Below are positions 45,321-57,128 of a stretch of DNA of 64,000 bases, piece after piece. The translations under genes were made by a program, and so were the position numbers. Under the pieces are notes generated by a model. It did not search any database. It was not told where the DNA came from and was given only the letters and a program-made list of their open reading frames with translations. Each line of letters starts with the position of its first letter. The stretch's first letter is position 1. The DNA is taken from assembly GCA_016617785.1 (NCBI GenBank), contig JADILM010000001.1, forward strand, positions 2,914,001-2,978,000, given 5' to 3'. The stretch is from Sporobolomyces roseus (taxonomy: Eukaryota > Basidiomycota > Microbotryomycetes > Sporidiobolales > Sporidiobolaceae).

Positions 45321-47267
45321 TCAAACAAAATCATACCCTCTGCGGAAGAAGAGTCGAGGATCAGCACAATATCGCGACGACAGAGAGCGGTGGAAGTGAA
45401 CGTACCCCTCTGCTCGAGCTGGCGCGGAAGGAGAAGCAACGGGTGCTTTTCTGCAGAGACGAGAACAAGACGAATAAAATCGAATCAGCTCAATTTTGGC
45501 CCAGAGCGCAAGACAGACGAAAGGGTACGCACTTCTCTCCGTTAGCCACACTAGGGAAAGAGTTGAACAGATTCGGATCTTTCGGTAGAGGACTTTCGGT
45601 GAAATACGGATGTTTCAGAGCTTCTTCCGCCGTAATTCGTTTCTCTGGGTCGTAGGTGAGTAATCGAGTCATGAGGTCGAGACCGGCTGAGGTGATGTAT
45701 CGGAAAGTACGGGACAGAGTCGAGAAGCTGAATCGGAAGCGAGTATGAGCGGGAGTCGAACTAGGCGAGAAATGGGGAAAAGAGGAGACGCACGGAGGAG
45801 CCGCTTCGAGATTGAAAGACTTCGCGTTCGGTAGAGCTCGGAATCCAGGCCACATCTCATCAGTCGGTCGACCTAGTAGCTTAAAGATCTGTGGAAGGGA
45901 GAGCTGTCAATAACGCACGAGTTCGAGAGAAGCGAAACCGACGAGCGTACTTTGCTGACTTGATCAATCTCGCCTCTACCGGGTAGGAGAGGCTCCTTCA
46001 GGATGAGTTCGCCGAAGATGCAACCGATCGACCACATATCGACAGCCGTCGAGTACTCTGTCGCGCCGAATAGCAATTCAGGAGCGCTAGAACCGACAGT
46101 CTGAGGGATCAGTTTCGATGGTGAGCGAAAGAGGAGATAGACTTTGCTCACCGATACCACAACGTGACGACGAGTTGAGTCATATCTCCCATTGGATCTC
46201 CATAAGTTCTCGCCAATCCGAAATCTGCCACCTTGATCTGTCCTCGGTTGTTCATGAGCAAGTTACTCGTCTTGAGGTCTCGATGAATGATCCAGTTGTC
46301 GTGACAAGTCGCCATAGCACCGATGAGTTGTAAGAGGAGAGTCTTGATTTCGGAGGCGAGGAAAGGAGTTGGCATGTTCGATAGTAGCGTTTTGAGATCG
46401 TGTTCGATAAAGTCCATGACGATGAATACCCTACAAATGATCAGATTGAGAATCAGCATCGAAGTGAGAGGGTTGTAGGAGAGGAGATTGTAACGCACTG
46501 AGTAAGAGTGTCTCCAACAACCACTTCTCTCACTCGTACAATGTTCTCGTGATTTGCCGTCATCAAAGTCTGAATCTCTCGAAGACTCGTGATCGGGAAT
46601 CCATTCTTCTCCTTGTCCATCTTGAGTTTCTTGAGTGCGACGATATCTCCAGTCGTTTTGCATCTCGCTCGAAAGACGATTCCGTAACTTCCCTCTTCGA
46701 TCTCGTTCAGCCGCTACTTAACGTTGGTCGTCAGCTTCGTTCAAGTACGGTAGAATGAAAGATGGGCGGCAGCTCACCTCGTAAGAGTAGACAGAACGAC
46801 AACTTTCGATCAATGGATGAGCGTCTCTCCCTCTCTTGTGTATCCGTCTAGCTGCAGGTGGTCTAGCTCCTCCCTGATCCCTCCCCGGAGTCCTCACGAG
46901 TGGTGTACTGTCCCGGCTAGCTGTTCTAGCCTTGCTTTCCAACTCTTGTCGTTCGTTTGCCAATTTCGCCGCGAGAGCAGCCTGTTTCTTTGCTTGCTTG
47001 CGCTCCTTCTCTCTTGCTACTTCTTCTTCATCGCCATCCCACCTCGACTTGAGTTTCTTCTTTGGTGGTTCTGTCACAGAACGGGAGACGAATCGAGATG
47101 AGGTGGAGAAATGGGAATCGAAGGGACGAATGCGGCTCACCCATTCTAGTATCTTGCCAGAGCTTTCGGATTCTTTCTTGTAGAGTTCGAAGCTGGTCAG
47201 AGGTGTTTGTGTTGTTGGTTGAGGGAGAGAATTCAGTTTCATCTCTCAAGTCCGTTCCCTTCACCAC
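45321..47267 (-). CDS. Cyclin-dependent kinase CDK11 (PITSLRE kinase)
   Basis: A multi-exon gene of roughly 500 residues. The N-terminal part is charged, with a coiled-coil-like stretch ([20 protein letters not shown] region). The kinase domain begins [18 protein letters not shown], has the catalytic lysine in IVALKKLKM and the hallmark helix [12 protein letters not shown]. It continues with [16 protein letters not shown], the catalytic loop [17 protein letters not shown], the DFG in [12 protein letters not shown], the activation segment [35 protein letters not shown] and [23 protein letters not shown]11 regulates transcription, splicing and mitosis with cyclin L-type partners. The C-terminus can be spliced to end EGGYDFV, matching the glycine-rich ends of relatives. 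Metazoan CDK11 is much longer at the N-terminus. The start at 47267 is uncertain because the frame stays open upstream. Confidence 0.92.
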
Positions 47268-47649
47268 TTCGACTTCGATAACTTCCTTAGCTAGCTCAGA
47301 TGCTTGTAGACCTACTCAGACTCGCTAGGGACTGGCAAATGTCTTTCCGACAGCTTCCTCACTCGCCTTGCTTCTCCTTTTCTCGCTTCGACCTCGACTG
47401 CGTCTCTAGACACACCAACTAGCCGGGGGACGTGGTAGACTTGTACTAGGAAGAATCGAGATCCGTGTATCTGCTCAGGTCTTCTGGAAAGGTTGAAGGG
47501 GAAACTTAGAATTGCATACGAGGGAGGACTCAGGGACTCAAGAAGTAGGAAAGGGGAGTAAATCTAGGTAAGCTGTTCTATCAAGTAGTCGGAGAGCAAG
47601 GGGAAGACGCTGTTGGGCGACTGAAGAAGAGATGAAAGGGCGCGGGAGA
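47268..47649. other. Upstream region of CDK11, 3' flank of paralogue X1
   Basis: About 380 bp. The CDK11 frame remains open for a few codons upstream of 47267 (EVIEVEVV), so an extra 5' exon may lie here. Nothing else is seen. Confidence 0.4.
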
Positions 47650-48803
47650 TTACCAATGGCTGAAATCGTTTTGATTCGGATAGGGGTAGTGCCATCCTTG
47701 CGAATGGGAGGGACCCTGCGTGCTCTCCATGGAAGCACTGGAAGCAGCAGAATCGTTGGAGCCGGGGAAGCCATAGCCGTGGTACAAGGGTGGATGAGAA
47801 TTGTAACTTCGAACGGAAAGATTGCGATGATGAGAATTGAAGTATGGTAGCAGTGTCAGGCTCGGGACGAACATTAAGACAGATGAGTGCTCTGCTCACC
47901 CAGATGGGCCGGCAGGAGCTATCAAGACGCCTGCAGCCTGACGATTCCCTCCCCAGGAAGCAACCTCGTGAGGATGGGCGCCGCTATGAACGAGTCCTGT
48001 CGCGTTTGGGTGCGTACCGGGAGGTGCGATACCCGTCTGCTCCGGGGTGGAGAGATCCTTCCATTCCGCGAGCGCTTTCAAGTCTGCCAAGCTCGGCTGA
48101 TTTGTATCGAAAGTCAGCGACACGCTCAGAGCTGCATGCGGATACTAGACTCACGCGGTAACGCTCGATATTCTGTTGCTTGTCTAATTGCTGCTGATTT
48201 CTGTCCAGCCACTGCTGAACGAGCTCGACCACTTTGAAGCGAGAAGAAGGTTTTAGACAATCCCAACGTTGATATAAATCTTCTTGATGCAGACTAGCAC
48301 GCCATCTGTTGGATCCGGTTTCCTGATCACGATCCCAACCGCAAAGCTCGAGAACCTGCTGGATGAGATCGTCGAACTTTGCTCGGGGTAGTCCTACATC
48401 TTCGTGATCTACGAGATGAAGTATTTCCACCCTCGAGGGCTGTTGGCAGCATATCAGTCTTAGCATCGGAAGGCACGTACAAGCTGAGTTGACTCACTAG
48501 ATCCCTGAGCAAATCTGACAAGCTCCCAGTGACTCGATTGAGGATTTTCAACCGAGTTTTGACAATCCTTTGGTATAATGACTCGTTAATATCAAAATCG
48601 GGGCAGTACTCCCACAGCAGCTCGAGAAAGATCCGGATGGCTTTCACACGTGTCTGTAGCTCTGGTAGTGCTGGAAGCGCCGATTTGATCGCATTGAGTA
48701 GCGCGTTGACCTCCTCGATACTGACTTGATGCTTTTTCATGACGTGGAAGGGGTTGAAAGGCGGCTCCATCGACTGAAAGTTGTGTGCATCTGGCAGATC
48801 CAT
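47650..48803 (-). CDS. Unrecognised helical-repeat protein, paralogue X1
   Basis: I do not recognise the family. The likely protein starts MDLPDAHNFQSMEPPFNPFH and is predicted mostly helical: VEILHLVDHEDVGLPRAKFD, LIQQVLELCGWDRDQE, and a unit LYQRWDCLKPSSRFKVVELV that recurs in the neighbouring gene X2 as VYQKWTNLSPIQQRRVWNDA and MYRLWSDLSTIDQHAVYKLL. The shared pattern is Y-x-x-W-x-x-L, about five residues, then a basic or hydrophobic helix. The C-terminus is a disordered tail rich in Tyr, Gly, Ser, His and Pro (LYHGYGFPGSND, GWHYPYPNQNDF). The last exon is joined through a weak acceptor (CGAAG) that keeps frame. The frame stays open upstream to 49022, so the start may be earlier. Confidence 0.55.
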
Positions 48804-49229
48804 AGGTCGACTGTTGGATAGCGCGAGAGTCCCGAGTGAGTGAAGAAGAGAGAAAGCGGTTATAGAATGAATCAGAAAACCCTCACTTTGACCGAGAAGT
48901 GCGCGGAGTTCCGATACTCGCCGAGCTACTTCGTCGTAACCTTGCGATCCACGATGTTGAAAGCGCGAACAGTTATTGGGTTTGACAGCGAGGAAAATGC
49001 GAAAGGTCAAATCCAACCGCACGAATGAGAGCGGCGAGAGAAAGTCTCTTGTCGAATTCGAGAGCGAATCGCCTGAGTGAGCGAGTGATTAGTGCTACAT
49101 CAAACTCATCACTTGCTCGCCGCTCGCAGATTCAGAGTCAATAGCGGACTCGAAAGGTCTCGAAACAACGGAATCAAAATCCGTAAAAGGGGGATAATAT
49201 TGACAGGGAAGACGAGAGCGTAACCAAGC
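48804..49229. other. Region between paralogues X1 and X2
   Basis: About 430 bp with the promoter side of X1. The X1 frame is open up to 49022 (through FQHRGSQGYDEVARRVSELR), so part of it may be an N-terminal extension of X1. Confidence 0.4.
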
Positions 49230-50656
49230 CTAGCTATAGTACAAATAGTGAGAGCGCCCATCATTCTGGAACGGGGAATCGTGACCCCGAAACTGAAACG
49301 GGTTCTGTACATGCTGCAATTGGCGAGATCAGCGCGAACAATCCAATGAAGACGGATGAGTTCAGTCAGGAGAAAGAGGCGAAGCGAGAGAAGAACTAAC
49401 CGAATGCTTGACAGCTGCTTCCATGTATGCGAGATCGGGCTGAGAAGAAGTACATATCGACAGTGTCAGCCCACTGCAGCTCGGAAGGTTTTCGGTGATG
49501 AGTTTGAACGCACCCATGATTCTCCGAGCTGAACTTTCTGTCGAGTGACCTTGTCGAGTGCGTTACGAGTGATAGTGAGCAGCTTGTATACGGCATGTTG
49601 ATCGATAGTCGACAAGTCGGACCAGAGTCTATACATTTCACTTTCCTCGACTTGTCGGCGCCAATCTCGTGCAGCATCATCAAATTTCGTTTCTAGATAC
49701 CGGAAGACGATCACATCCAGTTGATGACGAAATGTATCTTGCGAGACTGGCTCTAGCGGAGGTGTAGATACCGGTCGATCGGCCCATCGCTATACGTGAG
49801 CAATATTCGAATTAGCATTCGCATTCGAAGTTCGTCTTGAAGAGAGTCGCAAACTCACCAACGCATCAACAAAGGATTGACCATCATGAAACGAATTGTA
49901 CTCTCGCAAGGTAAATTGGTTTGCGAGGGAAGAGAGCGCTTGCGGTGTCGGCTGGATTTTCGACGGATGTAGATTTCAGCCGCGTGCGAGAGGGGGTTCA
50001 GACAGCATGAGGCTCACCAACCTACTGTGAATATATGTCCAGCCGTGTCTTTGGTTGATGGAATGTTGGATCTCCTCAGGTAGCGTCCGCAAAGCATCGT
50101 TCCAAACTCGCCTTTGCTGAATCGGCGATAGATTCGTCCACTTTTGGTAAACCGGTGAGGTCCTGATATCGATACACCACAGCTTGTACCCACTGCGCGC
50201 CGTTTCGAATACACCGGGAATGATTGAGCCGATCTTGTCAAACATGAGGTCGAGGAGATATCGAGGTAAGGGGACGACATTCGGTTGACACTGATCGATA
50301 TCGTCGATGAGCGCTTCCAGAGACGGCTAAAGATGCGAGAGGTATTCGTCAGACACAGGAAGTGATGTGAGATTCGAGTGAAAGCTTACGAGATCATCTT
50401 GAAGAATCCCAAATTGTAACAGGTTCTTCCCCACGTTCCTTCTCTTGCGCTCTGGGAGTACGTGGTGATGAAATGTACAGAATCGGTTATACACTTGATT
50501 TTGAAGTCGAGGATACAACAAGCTCCAAGCTGGTCTGAAAGTTTGCGTTACACCCTCGATGTACTTCGAAACAGTGAGGTCAGGATCAGGCGCGAGATCT
50601 CGAAGGACTTCGAGAGCCTGTCGTACGTCTTCCCACGGTACCGGAAGCTGATCCAT
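49230..50656 (-). CDS. Unrecognised helical-repeat protein, paralogue X2
   Basis: About six exons encode some 400 residues. The protein begins MDQLPVPWEDVRQALEVLRD and carries at least two copies of the same helical unit: VYQKWTNLSPIQQRRVWNDA followed by RTLPEEIQHSINQRHGW, and MYRLWSDLSTIDQHAVYKLL followed by TRNALDKVTRQKVQLGESW. Each unit ends near an aromatic residue (GWTYIHSRL or ESW). Between them lies TLREYNSFHDGQSFVDAL. The last exon gives an aromatic, Gln/Gly/His-rich tail (FRGHDSPFQNDGRSHYLYYS), similar in flavour to the tail of X1. No catalytic motif, signal peptide or membrane segment is visible. The repeat could be a protein-binding scaffold; this is inference. Confidence 0.58.
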
Positions 50657-50886
50657 AGCGCTCGATGGCGGGGGGAGGAGCAGTAGTCTGCAGTAGGAGA
50701 TGAAGAGTCCTCCTTTAACCGTCGAACGATTCCACGAAAGTCGATGCCGCGGACAAACCGGGGGAACATGAAGCTGAGATTAGCACAACAAGCATAAGGG
50801 TACTGATGAGAGTCTCTACAGGGCACTGATTCAGCGACGGAGGTCCGAGATGAAAACGATGAAACGAGGGAAGAAGTTGTCGAGCG

Positions 50887-52883
50887 TCAAATCGATGCCC
50901 TTCCAAGCAGGATCTTGAGGTCGAGGAGTACCTGCGAGCGATTGAGCTATCGTTAGCGAGAGAGGGAGTCATAGACGAGAGGAAGGTAAAGCGTACATGT
51001 CGTAAAGCTCTCGACCAAGTTTCGTCTGAACCGAATTGATACTTGATCGACACGTCCCCGATCTTATCCTTGACGATCCTGTACATCACGAGCAGCGAAA
51101 TCATCAGCACTACTCTTTCGGACCCCTCTCGCCTGATTTCTCCTACTCTCATTCCCTCCTTTCCTTTCGAAAAAAGTATCGAGAAGTTTGCGAAAAACTA
51201 ACCGATGAGGAACCCTTACACTCCTATCCCTCTCCCCGACCCACTCGATCAACTGTCTCAAACAATCCAAGAACGCAACCATAGCCCAATCGAACCTCCT
51301 ATTCTGCAACACTCTCGAAATGCTCAAATCCGATGACCCATACCTGTTTTTTTTTCCCCTCTCACATCAGCTCTCACTCACTCAAAAATCAAAGAGAAGG
51401 GAAGGAAAGGAAGAACCGACAATTCATATGATTCACCCTCTTTCCCTTCCTCCTCGAGTTTGATAATTCGACTAAAAGAACCCATACAACATAATTTCCA
51501 ACCCTTGAATCCACCTCTCATTCCAAACTTGATCGAGATCGTATGAAGCAAGAGGAGGGTGTGACCCAAAGCCGCATTGATTTCGGTCCATTCTACTGCT
51601 GGGGAAATCGAGGGTAATCTTCCGAGTCGGAGTGAATTGATCGTTCCCAAGGTTGATTCTTGTCCTATACAAAAAGCATCATCTACACAATCATTAGAGA
51701 GGGGGGGTAGTTAGCTTGAGGGAGAGGACAAGGGCGAGGGAGGGGGAAAGAGAGATGAAGAAAAAAAAGTATTACTGTAAACGTTTGTGCGTTGAAGTTT
51801 GTCGAGTTCTTTTTGAGAGTTTGAGAGTCGAGTGATCAAACTCGATTGTCGATCTTTGAGTACTTCTCGTTCGAGGACGTATTGGGAATGTTCAGTCCAG
51901 AATCTGAAGAATTACTCCGCTCACCACCTCTTCTTCAGTTCCTCGTTTCGATCAAGATATGAAGAAGTGGAAAAGAGAGACTCACTGAGCTTCTTCGGCT
52001 GCTAGTTCCGCTTCTTCGAGGTCTAAAGCTCGTTGTTCTGCTTCGAGGGATTCTTTAGTTTGTTCAATCAATTTCAATTCGTTCATAGCATGAGATTCCG
52101 CCTTCTTGAGCTATCGAAAGACTCAATTCCCCTCCTCATCAGTATCACCCGGCTGCTTGAATGGAGAGAGAAGCATGAGTGATGACTGACTTTTACGATA
52201 TCTTTCTCCAAACCCTCTTTCGTCAATTCACTGCCATCCCTCTTACTATCTTCCCTCTTCTTGATGACCTCCTTCTCGAACAGAAGTAATCTATCCCTCT
52301 CCCTCTTGCCTTGTTCCAATTCACTCTGCATCAACTGTACCAACGTATCTGCACATTCGGTACACAATGGATGATCAATCGAAGAAGTTGAAGAAAGGAG
52401 TCGATTGAGATGTGCGAGTTGAGTAAGACGGGAACTGAGTGAGGTTGGTTCAGCGTTTGTCGAGGAGGAGGAAGGAAGGGAAGAAGGGAGGGACGAGGGA
52501 GGTCGAAGGACGGAATCGGTTAAAACTACGAATGATTCTGCTGGAGCTAGATGAGCGGGTAATCTCGTCTGAAGAGGAAGTGGAGTGGTCGAGGGTACGG
52601 TGATGTGTTGAATTGAGCGAGTTCGAGAAGAGGAGGAAGTTGAAGTTGAAGGAGGATTGCGATTGATTGATGTATTGTAATAAGGACGAATTTGGGGAGG
52701 GAGGGTTGGAGCGTGTGGGTTTGGGTAACGTTCAGAGTGAGATAACAAGTCATAAGTCGAGGGAGAGAGGGAAGAGATTGAATCTTCAACTTGGGAATGA
52801 TGCGGGGGGACGCGAGATGGAGAGAGGTAATTTGGGAATGAAGTCGGTGAGATGGGTTGTCGACATTTCTGACATGATACCAT
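50887..52883 (-). CDS. ATG6: Beclin 1 / ATG6 (VPS30)
   Basis: A multi-exon gene of about 500 residues. ATG6 is the scaffold of the VPS34 PI3-kinase complexes in autophagy and vacuolar sorting. The N-terminus has a zinc-type pair CQKC and, much later, CTEC, as in other fungal ATG6 proteins, with a long Ser/Pro linker between them. A coiled coil follows (LEQGKRERDRLLLFEKEVIK, LDLEEAELAAEEA, VLEREVLKDRQSSLITRLSN). The evolutionarily conserved domain has DDAFCIGQESTLGTINSLRL, VEWTEINAALGHTLLLLHTI, MGSFSRI, RFDWAMVAFLDCLRQLIEWV, DKIGDVSIKYQFGSDETWSR and ALRHVLLDLKILL. The stop at 50887 follows a short last exon ending LGRASI. It shares a 138-bp divergent promoter with MED14. Confidence 0.93.
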
Positions 52884-53021
52884 AATCAGTAGAGTGAGTG
52901 GTAATTAGAAGGGAGAGAAGCGATCAGAGAGACGGAGAGATGGACGGGTTGTCGTTTCATCTCTACCCACTTTGCACTCTTAGTTGAGCGACATAGTGTA
53001 GGATTCATATCTCCAATCTAA
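52884..53021. promoter_or_regulatory. Compact divergent promoter, ATG6 / MED14
   Basis: There are 138 bp between the two start codons. No specific element is recognised. Confidence 0.5.
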
Positions 53022-56000
53022 ATGGACACTCTACCACCACTACCACTACCACCACCTCTAGCTCTAGCATCTCATTCAAATGGCACTCTCGCTGATTCTC
53101 ATCAACCCGATTCAACTCTCCCTCTCCCTCCCACCAAGACTGCTGATCAACATGAACGAGAACTACCTGTTGTATCTACCGACCTCGTACCCCTCTCCTA
53201 CTTGATCGACAGATTAATCACTCAATCCTATTCCGATCTCTCAACCTTGTTGGAAACCCTCCCCTCCCATTCAGATCAACAACGGAAACAACTCCTAGTT
53301 GACTACGTACTTCACACGAGGAGGCAATTCCTAAAATTGTTGGTATTGACGAGGTGGTCAGCCGAGAGTGACAGGATTAGGAAATCTATCAACATTATTG
53401 GTTTCCTCTCGAATCAGAACCATCAATTACAAGGAACCATACATGGATTGACGGCGACGGTCGATGGCTTGAAAGGTGCTAGAGTAAGGAATTATGATCT
53501 CGAAACTAGTCTGGATGTGTTGCAGAATGGGAATTATAAAGGTTTACCTTCGGGAGTGAAAGAGGCGTTTGAGGGTCAGGAGAAGTTGAACGATCAACAA
53601 GTGATAGAAACTATGAGGGAGTGCGACCAAGTCATGAGGTGGAGGATCAAGATGGGGAAAGAAGATGTACCTAAAATCATGTTGAACGATTATCGAATAG
53701 GTGAGCAGATTCCTCTTACATCCCTTCTACTCTGCTCCTGTTAGTGCTCATGTAGTCTGAGAGGTGAACTCACAGCGGATGGTAGAGTCACATTCAGATT
53801 AGAAGGGTTGTGGGAAGCAAGTTTCGTTTATTCTGGAACTGAAACCCAAGATCCACCTACTCCCTCTACCTCGGAAGATCCAACAATTCTCACAGCAGAA
53901 GATAAATCAGAATGGTACTTGTTATCCATCAAATTCTTGTTCAAAGTGAAAGATCAACGAGGAGGTAGTGAGTAAAAAAACCTTTTTTTCCTTACTACCC
54001 TTCTTTTATGGATCAAGACTGAACCCCTCGCTCTCGTTATAGATTGGAATCCTACACCTACTGGACCTCTCAAACAACACCTTTTAGATCTCTGCAACGC
54101 TCAACTAGCTCGACGACCTTTCTTCCCACCTCCTCCAGCTCCTCGACCACCTCCACAACTTTCAGAAGATCCTTCACTCTCGACTCAACTCGTGCAAGAA
54201 CACGAAGAACTCGTCGCCTCCGATTCAGCGCAACACTCACTCGACTTGCAAGAAGCCCGTTCGAAAAGAAGACGAGACAAACCACTCCAACGAGCCTACA
54301 CGTTCCTCCAGCGTTTGGCACTCAGTTATCAGTTGGAGAGTGTGTATTCCCAGGCGGTGAGTTTGATCAGGAGTGATTGGAACGCGTGTGGGTTAAAAGT
54401 CGAGATCAGTAAAGAGAGGGATAGGGTTAGGGTTGGGTATTGGAACTCTACGTAGGTCGACCCTCATCTCTCTCTCTTTTCCATCTCATTCTCGAGGCTT
54501 AAGAGAAACGTTCTCGAGGAGACAATAGAGAAAATGAAGATCGAAACAAGTCAACAAACGCGAATACGAAATTTCAAACTCCAGCTACTTCTTCTTCTTC
54601 TCCCTCGACTTCGGGTCCAGGCGGTGCACTAGTATTCTCCATGACTCCTCCCCCATCCTCCCTCGTCTCAAACTCTCAACCTTCGAAACCTTCCTCCTCA
54701 TCACGTCGAACGGCACTCTCTTCTCTCCTCTCCCAATCCTCCCACTCCTCTTCTTCATCCTCCTCAAATCCCCCTTCTTACCCTCCAACAACCCTACATC
54801 TTTCTTACGAACCCCCTTCCCTGTCGTCCTTGACGATCCCTCGAGTAAATCAAACCGATTTGGCGAGTGATGTCAGCCTCGAAAGGTTATTGGAGAAGGT
54901 TACGATGGAACATGCGAGACGAAGTGTTGAGGTAATGGAAAGTGAACTGACGGGGGGTGGGATCGAGGGAGTCAAGTTGATCAAACGGAAGAAGGATCTG
55001 AAGGGAAAAGGGAGGGACATGGATCTGGAACGAAATGAGAAAGAGAATGAGAATGAGAATGAAGAAGAGTTGGAAGAGGAGGGAGTACCTTATTTATTGA
55101 TACCGCTAGTTGGGAACCGAGCGATTAGCGCTCATATAGATCAGAGATCGGGGAGGTCCGAATTGAGGGTTGCGACTACCTCTTCTTCGTCGGAGATAGT
55201 CGAGGAGGAGAGTGAGGAGAAGATTGGGCAAGGAGGAGGAGAAGGAGGGGAAGGAACGAGTCAGGAGAGTCGATTCAGGAGCGCTAGTGATAGGATCAAT
55301 TCATTGAGGTTTGGGACTGCGAGTAGGGGTGGGAATGGAGAGGGAGATTATTGGATGAAGAGTTTACCGGAAGTCATCGCTAAAATCAAAGCTACTGTGA
55401 GTCGTCTCTTGTTCTCTCTTCATTATCGCAGGCTTCTCGCTGATGATGTTGCAATTTGGGCTCGCAGACCATACTCGATGCGATCTCCACCCTCTTGACA
55501 CTACTCTCCCTTCCTACTTTACGTCGACTCCCACTCCCTCCTCGAGAACTCTCGAAATTTGGACCTCTCCCCTCTTTCTCTCTCGGTAGACCCACCTTCT
55601 TGTTTGTCCCTCTCAACGCATACTCCAAGAATGAAGGGCTCGAAGGTTTCTACTTGGCGATCGTTTTGACGGAGGATGGACTTAGGATGGGGTTGTTTGG
55701 AACGAGGGAATGTATCGAGGAGACCAGTGGGAATAGTTGGGTAGAGATCAACGATGTTGGTTGGATCTATAATGAGGATATGAAGGGGAAGGGGACGGGG
55801 AAGGGGAAGGAGGTGGAAGTTCAAGTGGGAGAGGTACAGGATAGGGGAAGTAATTTTGGGTTCTCGTTGGGAACGGAAACTTTGAGAAAAGTTTGGAGTT
55901 ATTGCGTGTGAGTCTTCGATTGAATCCGATCACGTCAGAACGTGGTACTGATCGTGGGACATCGATCATCACAGTCATCGAATACTGTTGTATCGATTGG

Positions 56001-56652
56001 AACAACAACTTCATTCACGACAAATCTCTTACCGCTCTTCATCTGCCTCAAGTCGATTATCGATCGATACCAAACCTCCTCCGTTCCTCGTCTTGGATAC
56101 GAAGGGATTGATGCGATCTCCGGGCTCAGTCGTCGAGGGAAGGAAAGGCCGAGGGTCAAAGGAGGAAGATGGGACGATTCTTAGAACTGCAGCGTTACAG
56201 TGTGAGCTAGATGAAGAGGAGAATACGATACGAGTGAGCTTCATCTCGTCATTCGGACACGTTCTGGCTCGCGACTGACGAGAATTTCCCCTGATCAGAC
56301 GACTCTGCACATTCGTCTGAATCCATCAATACCGATCAGTTCGCTTCCTCCCGCCTTCTCATCCAATCCGCCTACTTCGGCAAATCCTTCAACTCTATCA
56401 ACACTGCCGCGAAACGTGTTCTACAATTCATCAACGAGAAGTCTCGTCTTCTTGACTGAGAATGAGGTTCTGGGTTCTCTCGAACGATTACTCAGGTGCG
56501 TCTCTCTGCTCCAACGTCGCGCGATAGATCTCCACTGATATCGTCAGATGAGTCGGCACAGAGCGTTTGTGGGGATGGTAAAGGAGCTTGAGGAAGAAAT
56601 GCAGAGGAAACGGGTGGAGACTGCTCAAGCGAAACTCGAGCTGGGTAGCTGA
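53022..56652 (+). CDS. MED14: Mediator complex subunit 14 (RGR1)
   Basis: About eight exons encode roughly 1,000 residues. MED14 is the backbone linking the head, middle and tail of Mediator. The N-terminal conserved part has LVPLSYLIDRLITQSYSDLS, RRQFLKLLVLTRWSAESDRI, RKSINIIGFLSNQNHQLQGT, the MED14 helix region, and LKGARVRNYDLETSLDVLQN. Next come GRVTFRLEGLWEASFVYSG, EWYLLSIKFLFKVKDQRG and RAYTFLQRLALSYQLESVYS. The C-terminal half includes IYNEDMKG-type loops, IDWN/LEQQL segments and HIRLNPSIPISSLPPAFSSN. Low-complexity insertions (Ser-rich at 54650-54780, NENENE-type at 55040-55080, GKGKG at 55786-55815) are typical of fungal MED14. The stop follows KRVETAQAKLELGS. The exon order is clear; the limits of the small exons near 55900-56500 are less certain. 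Confidence 0.88.
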
Positions 56653-57128
56653 ATTGAACTTCACTGGTTGAAGATGTCGCTTGATATCGGGACGGGGAAT
56701 ACGAGACCGAGAGTAAGAGGTCAATGTCGAGCTTGCAATGCCATCGACACGCCTTTTGCGAAATTCTCGAGAACCGCGAGTATTTCGTTTTCTCAGCTTC
56801 GACTTTCGCGCACCGACTTGTATTGTGCCTTCGATGATTTAAACTACCTTAGAACCACAATAAAGTTGGCCCTTGCCTTTGAAGTTGCGAAATTATACGT
56901 GTCGCATCCAAAATTCTGCGAGAGTTGCTCCTCGTTCCGCCAACCTCGACCACTTCTCCACACTCAAACCTGTGCAGCCCTTAGCAGCTCCAGTACAGCT
57001 TCAAGGTTTTTCTCCCTCCCATCCGGTCTCCGCCTCGACTCCTTTGAAGTAGTCCGAAGAAAGACACCTCATCACTCCCCTCCTCCACTCTTCCTCAAAC
57101 CGGCTCTAGCGCTTCTTGATCCCCTACA
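56653..57128. other. Upstream region of SEC61
   Basis: About 480 bp between the MED14 stop and the SEC61 start. An open frame at 56668-57279 overlaps the true SEC61 start in another frame and is rejected. CT-rich runs near 57060-57110 fit a fungal leader. Confidence 0.5.
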
